Source of the DNA: AP-15 sp963762575
GTDB taxonomy: Bacteria > Pseudomonadota > Alphaproteobacteria > ATCC43930 > CGMCC-115725
DNA length: 64,000 bases
Reading direction: 5' to 3'
NCBI GenBank assembly: GCA_963762575.1
Contig: CAVXLL010000001.1
Coordinates: 930,001-994,000 of the forward strand
Shown: piece by piece, positions 58,492 to 64,000 of the stretch
How positions within the stretch are numbered: the first letter of the stretch is position 1
Layout: every line of letters starts with the position of its first letter
Notes under the pieces: model-generated
The model's database searches: none
What the model saw: the letters and a program-made list of their open reading frames with translations, nothing else
What the model was told of the DNA's origin: nothing
Program-made: the position numbers and the translations under genes

Positions 58492-59298
58492 TCACGGCCG
58501 CGGCGTTTTCGCCGTGTATTCGGCGGCGCAGAACGTGCCGCCCTGGTAATGCTCGGCGATCGGGTCGGCCGGTTGGCCCGCCTCGGCAGCGAGCACCGCC
58601 TCGGCATAGGGCTCGGAATCGTCCTGCGGCCGATAGCCGAGCCGCGCGGCGTTCGAATTGTCGTACCACGAACGCCGGTTGTTCGAGACGCCGTAGACGA
58701 TCTCGTAGCGGATGTCGGGATGCTCGAGCCCGATCCGCACGAGTTGGGTATAGTCGCGCCGGCTGATCCAGATCGACAGCCGGCGCTTGTCGATCGGCTT
58801 CTCTCCGAAATTCCCGATCCGCGTGCACAGCACGCCAATTCCGTGCTTGTCGGAGTAAAGGCTGGCGAGCGCCTCGCCGAAGGCTTTGCTGACGCCATAC
58901 CGGCTGTCGGGCCGCGGCACGACGCGGTGATCGATCTTCTGCGCGCGCGGATAAAAGCCGACCGCGTGGTTGCTGGTGGCGACGACGATACGTTGGACGC
59001 CGGCGAGGCGTCCAGCCTCGAAGACATTATAAAGGCCGACGATGTTGCCCTCGAGGATCACCGGCCAATCGTTCTCGCCCGAGATGCCGCCGAGATGAAT
59101 GATGCCGTCGACGCCGGCAACCATCCGCTCGACAGCCGCCATGTCGGAGAGTTCGGCGCGGTCGACTTCCTCCCCTTCGCGGGCCGGCGCCACTGCGACC
59201 CGATCGGAAAGCCGCAAGATCGGATAGACGCCCCGCAAGGTCTCGCGCAGTGAGCGGCCGATTCCGCCTGCTGCCCCGGTAATCAGGACTCGTTTCAT
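58492..59298 (-). CDS. NAD(P)-dependent SDR, uronate dehydrogenase-like
   Basis: The 268-residue protein has T-G-A-A-G-G-I-G-R-S near residue 7, H-L-G-G-I-S near 70, the active-site S-N-H-A-V-G-F-Y near 105 and Y-G-V-S-K near 135. The motif set and size match uronate dehydrogenase (Udh). Substrate is inferred. GGAGGAGATCCGG upstream of ATG 59298 is a strong ribosome site. It converges on the ArsC-like gene. Confidence 0.78.
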   Translation of the reverse strand: MKRVLITGAAGGIGRSLRETLRGVYPILRLSDRVAVAPAREGEEVDRAELSDMAAVERMVAGVDGIIHLGGISGENDWPVILEGNIVGLYNVFEAGRLAGVQRIVVATSNHAVGFYPRAQKIDHRVVPRPDSRYGVSKAFGEALASLYSDKHGIGVLCTRIGNFGEKPIDKRRLSIWISRRDYTQLVRIGLEHPDIRYEIVYGVSNNRRSWYDNSNAARLGYRPQDDSEPYAEAVLAAEAGQPADPIAEHYQGGTFCAAEYTAKTPRP

Positions 59299-59670
59299 CC
59301 GGATCTCCTCCGCTTTTATTCGCGGCCTCACCGAAGCCACCCCCGACCGACGGCCGGCCGTAAATCCGCCGGCTTATTCACCCTTTTGCAACGTAAGTGC
59401 TTCAAGATCAGCAATCGCCAGAGTGTTTCGGTTTGTAGCGATAGAGCAAACGGTGAGCAGGAAGCAATCGCCGCCTCGGCCGATCGGAAAAAGCGTTGCT
59501 CAGCGCGCCGCGCGAAACCCAATCGGCCGGTCCTCGGGCTGGCGCCCGTTTCGATGGTGTAAGCTTGCCAAGGTAAAGTTAACTACCACGCCGGCAGCCG
59601 ACATCTACATTGCCAATCTGAGGCCTGGGTGTTATAGGACTTCCTGAGGGCAATAGCCGGCTGCGAATGA
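59299..59670. promoter_or_regulatory. regulatory region ahead of the EPS cluster
   Basis: The 372 bases between the divergent SDR and the export gene contain no supported gene. The half nearest the export gene is less GC-rich, with GTTAAC at about 59577-59583. It should carry the promoter of the downstream exopolysaccharide genes. No hairpin or known box was identified. Confidence 0.3.
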
Positions 59671-60369
59671 ATGATCAACGATCATAGTTTTGGCGGTGAG
59701 CATTTGCTTCCGAAAATATTAATCCGAGTTGGGAACACCGAGTGGGGCCAAGCGTGGCATCGCGTTTTCTTTACTGGTTTGTTGGCCGCTGCCGCACTTT
59801 CGATGGCAGGATGCGGCGGCGCTCCCGAACTGCCGCCGGCGCCCCCGGCTTCCTCATTGCCGTCGGCCCAGTACCGCATCGGTCCCGGCGACAATCTGAA
59901 CATCTTCGTTTGGCGCAATCCCGAGCTGACCGTCACGGTGCCGGTGCGGCCGGATGGCCGAGTTTCGATACCGCTCGTCGAAGATGTCGTCGCGATCGGC
60001 AAAACCCCGACGGCCCTCGCCCGCGAATACGAGCAGCGGCTCGGCAAATACATCCGGGAGCCGCTCGTCACGGTTATCGTAACGGGCTTCGTCGGTCCGA
60101 TCCCCGACCAGGTGCGCGTGATCGGCGAAGCGGCAACACCGCGCTCGCTTCCCTATCGCACCGACATGACGGTGCTCGACGCGGTAATCGCGGTTGGCGG
60201 GCTCACCAGATATGCCGCGGGGAACGACAGCGTCATCGTCCGAACCGCCAATGGTGTGCAGACTACTTACGCGGTGCACCTGAGAGACTTGATCAGGGAT
60301 GGTGACATAAGCAGCAATGTCGCGCTTCAGCCGGGCGACATTCTGATTATTCCACAACGCCTGTTTTAA
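59671..60369 (+). CDS. polysaccharide export lipoprotein (Wza/XrtA-associated type)
   Basis: The 232-residue protein has a signal ending S-M-A-G-C (lipobox) near residue 48. It then has the Poly_export domain Y-R-I-G-P-G-D-N-L-N-I-F-V-W, V-R-P-D-G-R-V-S-I-P-L near 92, and SLBB-like P-G-D-I-L-I-I-P at the end. It forms the outer-membrane or periplasmic channel for an exopolysaccharide. The arrangement with the next three genes matches the exosortase-A linked clusters. The ATG at 59671 gives a 20-residue polar arm. Confidence 0.85.
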   Translation: MINDHSFGGEHLLPKILIRVGNTEWGQAWHRVFFTGLLAAAALSMAGCGGAPELPPAPPASSLPSAQYRIGPGDNLNIFVWRNPELTVTVPVRPDGRVSIPLVEDVVAIGKTPTALAREYEQRLGKYIREPLVTVIVTGFVGPIPDQVRVIGEAATPRSLPYRTDMTVLDAVIAVGGLTRYAAGNDSVIVRTANGVQTTYAVHLRDLIRDGDISSNVALQPGDILIIPQRLF

Positions 60370-60471
60370 CTATGCCGTTTTCTGGCCGGAGCGGCTTGTT
60401 GTCACCGGGAAGACTGTAGAACATTGGTCGGAACGGATGATTGACGTCGTTCAACAGGGTTGGAGCCGTTC

Positions 60472-62052
60472 ATGAGGTTTCTACCGCCACACGCCATACC
60501 GATCCTGCATGCAGTGTGGCGCCACAAATGGCTAGGTGTCGCGACGGCTTGGCTCGTTTGCACCGCCGGATGGGTCGGTGTTGCGCTGGTGCCGACGAAA
60601 TACGAATCGTCGGCGCGGGTCTATCTCAATGCCGATCCGCTGTTGACGCCGTTGCTGAAGGGCCTGGCGGCGGATACCGATCCGACCCGCCAGCTCGATT
60701 TTATGCAGCGGACATTGCTGAGCCGGCCCAACCTGGAGCAGCTTGTCCGCCTGACCGATCTGGACATCGGAGTTACAAACGCCGAGCAAAAAGAGGCGCT
60801 GTTCAAGCGTTTGGCGAGCGATGTGACGGTGACACCGGTAACGCTGAATCTGCTGACCCTTTCTTATCGCGACGAGGATCCAAACACGGCGAAGAACGTC
60901 GTTCAGTCGCTGCTGACGATCTTCGCCGAGAAGACCGCAGGAAGCAGCCGAGCCGATATGGACAACGCACAACGTTTCCTGGACACCGAGATCAACTCGT
61001 ATCGAGACCAATTGCGGGCCGCCGAGAAACGGCGGGCCGAGTTGGCGCAACAATACCCCGACATTGTCTCCAACCGGGCCCCGGACGCAGGAGCGAACGG
61101 CGACGAGAGCCTCAGCCGGCTCGACCAAGCGCACGCCGCGGTTAACCGCCTGAAACTCGAACTTGCAGACGCGGTGACGAAACGGGACGCGCTGCAGAAG
61201 GAGCTGAATGCGGTCCCGCCGACAATTAGCGTCGAACGCGCGCCGCAGGTCGTGGTCAATGGCGGCCGACTGTCGCCGATCGACGACCGACTGCAAGAGC
61301 TCCGCCGTAACCTCGATGGTTTGCTGCTCAAATATACCGACGACCATCCCGATGTGAAATCTGCCCGGAAGGCGATCGCGCAGCTCGAGGCCGAGAAGGC
61401 GAAATCATCGGGCGCAGCAGGAAATTCCGGCGGCGGCACGAACAAGGGAGAGATTGCCAACTCGGTCTATGAACAGATCAAAGTCAGGCTGGTCGACACG
61501 GAGGCGTCGCTAGCCGCCGTGCAGCGCCGCCTCGACGAGGCTCGGTCCGATGAGCAGCGCATCCAAAAAGTCGCTGCTTCGGCGCCGGGCGTGCTGGTGC
61601 AAGCACAAGATCTCGACCGCGACTATTCGATCCTGAAGCGAAACTATCAGGAACTAGTCGCGCGGCGCGAAGCCACTTCGATTGCCAACGCCGCCGATAC
61701 GAAGACCGAGAAAATCCAGTTTCGCATCGTCGATCCCCCGCAGGTGCCGATCCTCCCCGCCGTTCCCAACCGGCCGATGCTGGTCTCCATGGTGCTGCTT
61801 TTCGGGATCGGCGGCGGCCTAGCCGTGCCTTTGGCATTGAGCCAGATCGATCGCTCGTTCGCGACCATCGGCCAGTTGCGCAACTTGGGGCTGCCGATAC
61901 TCGGAAGCATATCTCGGCTGTCGCTCGGGGCGGCGCGGCGACGCGCTACAATCCAATTGGCTGGCGTGTGCGCGAGCGCGTTTCTCTTGATCGCGGTTTA
62001 TGGAACCTTGATCGCGTTGAGCATGGGGCTCCGTACGGTGGGCATTTCTTAA
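60472..62052 (+). CDS. polysaccharide chain-length determinant protein (Wzz/XrtA type)
   Basis: The 526-residue protein has an N-terminal helix (about 20-40), a long coiled-coil middle (residues 165-420) and a Pro-rich P-P-Q-V-P-I-L-P-A-V-P-N-R-P before the second helix. A third helix lies near the end. This resembles the chain-length regulators of XrtA-linked exopolysaccharide systems. ATG 60472 follows a GGAG box; the in-frame TTG 60460 is less likely. Confidence 0.83.
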   Translation: MRFLPPHAIPILHAVWRHKWLGVATAWLVCTAGWVGVALVPTKYESSARVYLNADPLLTPLLKGLAADTDPTRQLDFMQRTLLSRPNLEQLVRLTDLDIGVTNAEQKEALFKRLASDVTVTPVTLNLLTLSYRDEDPNTAKNVVQSLLTIFAEKTAGSSRADMDNAQRFLDTEINSYRDQLRAAEKRRAELAQQYPDIVSNRAPDAGANGDESLSRLDQAHAAVNRLKLELADAVTKRDALQKELNAVPPTISVERAPQVVVNGGRLSPIDDRLQELRRNLDGLLLKYTDDHPDVKSARKAIAQLEAEKAKSSGAAGNSGGGTNKGEIANSVYEQIKVRLVDTEASLAAVQRRLDEARSDEQRIQKVAASAPGVLVQAQDLDRDYSILKRNYQELVARREATSIANAADTKTEKIQFRIVDPPQVPILPAVPNRPMLVSMVLLFGIGGGLAVPLALSQIDRSFATIGQLRNLGLPILGSISRLSLGAARRRATIQLAGVCASAFLLIAVYGTLIALSMGLRTVGIS

Positions 62053-62940
62053 ATGGCGGACACGGTCGGATTGATCGAAAGGGCGGCAGCACTGCTGCGC
62101 CAGCAGGAAGCTATCGAGCCCGCCGCACCCATCGCGCCTCGAAAGGCGACCGGGGGAGCGGCTTTAACGCCCGCCGGTCCGCCGCTGGTGCTCGATCGCG
62201 GCAGGCTGGCCGGTTTCGGGATCGCGGTTCCGTCCGCTGCGCGCTCACGGACGGTGGAGGAGTTCCGCCTCGTCAAGCGAAACCTGATTGGCGCATGGTC
62301 GCAGAACGATTTGATGGCAGACCGTCGCGCAAGCCGGCTGATCATGGTGACGAGCGCGCGGCCGGGTGAAGGCAAGACGTTCACCGCGCTCAACCTCGCT
62401 CTGGCCTTCGCGTCCGAACGCAGCGTCAAGGCACTGCTCGTCGATGTCGATACGCAGCATTCCACCGTGCCAACGATCCTCGGGATCGGAGCAGAAACGG
62501 GCATCGTCGACGTACTCGCAGGAAACCTCGACTTACCGGAAGTGCTGATCCAGACGAGCATTCCCAATCTGATGATCCTGCCGGCGGGGCGCGGCGGGCC
62601 GCACGTGCCCGAACTGCTGTCGAGCCCGGAAATGGGCACGCTTTTGGACGAGCTGACCCAGCGGCTTCCCGATCACTACCTCATCATCGACACGCCGCCC
62701 TGCATGGCGAGCAGCGACGCCGCAGCCTTGGCGCCTTTAGTCGGCCAAATCGTTTTCGTCGTCGAAGCGAACAACACCCAGCAGGGAGAAATCGAAGCCG
62801 CACTCAGCACGCTCAGCACCTGTCCTCGGATCAGCCTATTGCTGAACAAGAGCGACAGCCTGGCCACCGAGCATTTCGGCTCCTACGGGTACAATTACCA
62901 CTCCGCCGATAGCGGGAGCGATGAGCGGCGTTCGGGCTAA
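62053..62940 (+). CDS. CpsD/CapB-type tyrosine autokinase
   Basis: The 295-residue protein has Walker A A-R-P-G-E-G-K-T-F near residue 105, Walker A-prime A-L-L-V-D-V-D-T near 135 and Walker B L-I-I-D-T-P-P near 213, typical of BY-kinases. The C-terminus has a Tyr cluster Y-G-Y-N-Y, the likely autophosphorylation tail. It would control polymer length with the chain-length protein directly upstream. It starts on the base after that gene's stop and overlaps the next gene by 20 bases. Confidence 0.85.
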   Translation: MADTVGLIERAAALLRQQEAIEPAAPIAPRKATGGAALTPAGPPLVLDRGRLAGFGIAVPSAARSRTVEEFRLVKRNLIGAWSQNDLMADRRASRLIMVTSARPGEGKTFTALNLALAFASERSVKALLVDVDTQHSTVPTILGIGAETGIVDVLAGNLDLPEVLIQTSIPNLMILPAGRGGPHVPELLSSPEMGTLLDELTQRLPDHYLIIDTPPCMASSDAAALAPLVGQIVFVVEANNTQQGEIEAALSTLSTCPRISLLLNKSDSLATEHFGSYGYNYHSADSGSDERRSG

Positions 62941-64000
62941 ACCGCCTAGGGGCCGTGCGCCAGGAGCAATTCGGCAGTGGCACTTTGCTCTGTGGCTATT
63001 GCTGTTCCCCGGCACCACAGCAGCGATCCCTGCGGCAGCGCAGACGAGCGAGGGCGGAACACCGAGTTCGTCAGGCGCGGCTCCCGAGGCCACCGGTCCG
63101 GCCGGTACCGGCCCCGGCGGCGGAGTTGTAACCGCCCCGGCACTTCCCGGTCCGGCACCCGAGACCTTGCCGCCTCCGCCGACCGCCGGAATCGGCATTC
63201 CGAATCCGGCGGCGCCGCCCTATTCAGTGAACAACGAAGTCCCGACCCTGGCCTCTCCTGCGACGCTGCGGCTGCAGCCTTACATTGGCGTCGTGCCGCT
63301 GCAGGCCTACGATCCAAATGCGCCGGCTGTCCTGATCCAGCCCAGGGTAACGCTCGGCGAAACTCTTACCGACAACGTGAACTATGTCCATTCTCCCCGG
63401 GATTTCGCCGCCATCACGCAGCCCGGAGCGGGCGTGTCGGCCTCGGTGGACACCCCGCGGCTGCAAGCAGTCGCAACTGGCCAGGCGAACGGATATATTT
63501 ACCTCCCGAGCTCTAACTCCACTTTGAACACGAGCTCGAACTCCACTGTGAACCAGATTTAGGGCAACCTCTATGCAAACGGCCATGGAACGATTTATCC
63601 CGACCTGCTGTATGTCGATGCCCAGAGTGTGCTAACCCCGTCGACCACCCTGCCCGGCTATGGATTTCAGAATCTGTCGACATTGACGAGAAACCAGCAA
63701 ACTCAGCAATTCGTCACCAATGTCTCCCCGTATCTACTCAAGTCGTTTGGTTCATTGGCGGATACCGAGCTGCGTTACACCTTCAACTCGGTGGACTATG
63801 GCGGCAACACGACCGTCACCACGTCGCCGTCGATTTCCGGTCTGAACACTCTCGCCTCCACGACGCTGAACGAAGGGACCTTCATCGCCGTTACCGGCGA
63901 GGATTTTCAAAAACTGTTGGCGCGATTTACGGCGGACGTCGCCGAAATCAACGGCTCATTCGTGAACCAAAGCACTCAGGTCAGCGGCTACAACGATATC
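62921..64000 (+). CDS. TIGR03016-like outer-membrane protein, in-frame TAG, cut by window end
   Basis: The gene starts at ATG 62921, overlapping the kinase. It has a signal segment (about 20-42), a Pro/Gly-rich linker, then beta-barrel-like repeats (P-Y-I-G-V, T-L-G-E-T-L-T-D-N-V). A TAG at 63560-63562 interrupts V-N-Q-I-(stop)-G-N-L-Y-A-N-G, and the same frame then stays open to the window edge with matching beta-strand composition. A CAG to TAG change would explain this. The protein resembles the outer-membrane partner of XrtA exopolysaccharide clusters. Confidence 0.65.

Noticed and set aside
59299..59670. Small coding gene between the SDR and EPS genes
   Set aside because: The only open stretches lack a ribosome site and have no recognisable motif or codon pattern.
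63560..63562. Genetic-code reassignment of TAG
   Set aside because: TAG ends several other genes here (for example at 298-300 and 40106-40108) without read-through, so this single case is more likely a mutation or read error.

Overview
The window is GC-rich bacterial DNA from an alphaproteobacterium. The evidence is a SciP-type CtrA inhibitor, Cpa/Tad pilus genes in the alphaproteobacterial arrangement, an LdtR-like MarR regulator and TTAAC half-sites typical of CtrA promoters. I cannot name the genus. There is no CRISPR array, tRNA or rRNA gene, and no recognisable insertion sequence.

Layout. 1-5.8 kb: the tail of an unknown gene, a polytopic membrane (GT87-like) protein, the sciP operon, a decayed copy of a DUF5658 gene, a TadE/TadG pair, and the intact DUF5658 gene. 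5.8-16.2 kb (minus strand): Tad locus 1, with three tandem Flp pilins, cpaA, cpaB, cpaE, cpaF/tadA, tadB, tadC and then TadG/TadE/TadE pseudopilin-like genes. It has no secretin (cpaC), cpaD or tadD. 16.3-21.3 kb: three GT87-like membrane glycosyltransferases and a methyltransferase. 21.6-30.4 kb (plus strand): a tightly coupled glycan operon of oxidoreductase, epimerase, aminotransferase, flippase-like protein, deacetylase, acyl/aminoacyltransferase-like protein, methyltransferase, GT2 and sulfotransferase. 30.5-32.3 kb (minus): a second aminotransferase with a hexapeptide acetyltransferase. 32.6-35.1 kb: an ECF sigma factor and a polytopic membrane protein. 35.3-45.3 kb: Tad locus 2, cpaA-B-C-D-E-F, flp, tadB, tadC and a convergent tadD. 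45.5-59.3 kb: alaS, another GT87-like gene, a DUF442 phosphatase, a MarR regulator, 3-hydroxyisobutyrate dehydrogenase, a complete branched-chain amino acid ABC transporter (livKFGMH), glutaryl-CoA dehydrogenase, an ArsC-like protein and a sugar/uronate dehydrogenase-like SDR. 59.7-64 kb: the start of an exopolysaccharide export cluster of the kind linked to exosortase XrtA (export lipoprotein, chain-length protein, tyrosine kinase, outer-membrane protein cut by the window edge).

How it fits together. Two Tad machines plus SciP point to cell-cycle-linked surface attachment. Locus 1 appears to need the secretin and pilotin-like parts encoded only by locus 2. The glycan genes between the two loci probably build a decorated, possibly sulfated, surface polysaccharide, and the cluster at the right end would export one.

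Data quality. At least fifteen genes carry single-base frameshifts. They are concentrated at 26.6-40.3 kb, with isolated ones at 4.0, 20.4 and 52.5 kb. Most are +1 insertions that preserve the conserved motifs on both sides, which looks more like insertion-biased sequencing error than gene decay. I annotated those genes across the breaks and gave the approximate position of each break.
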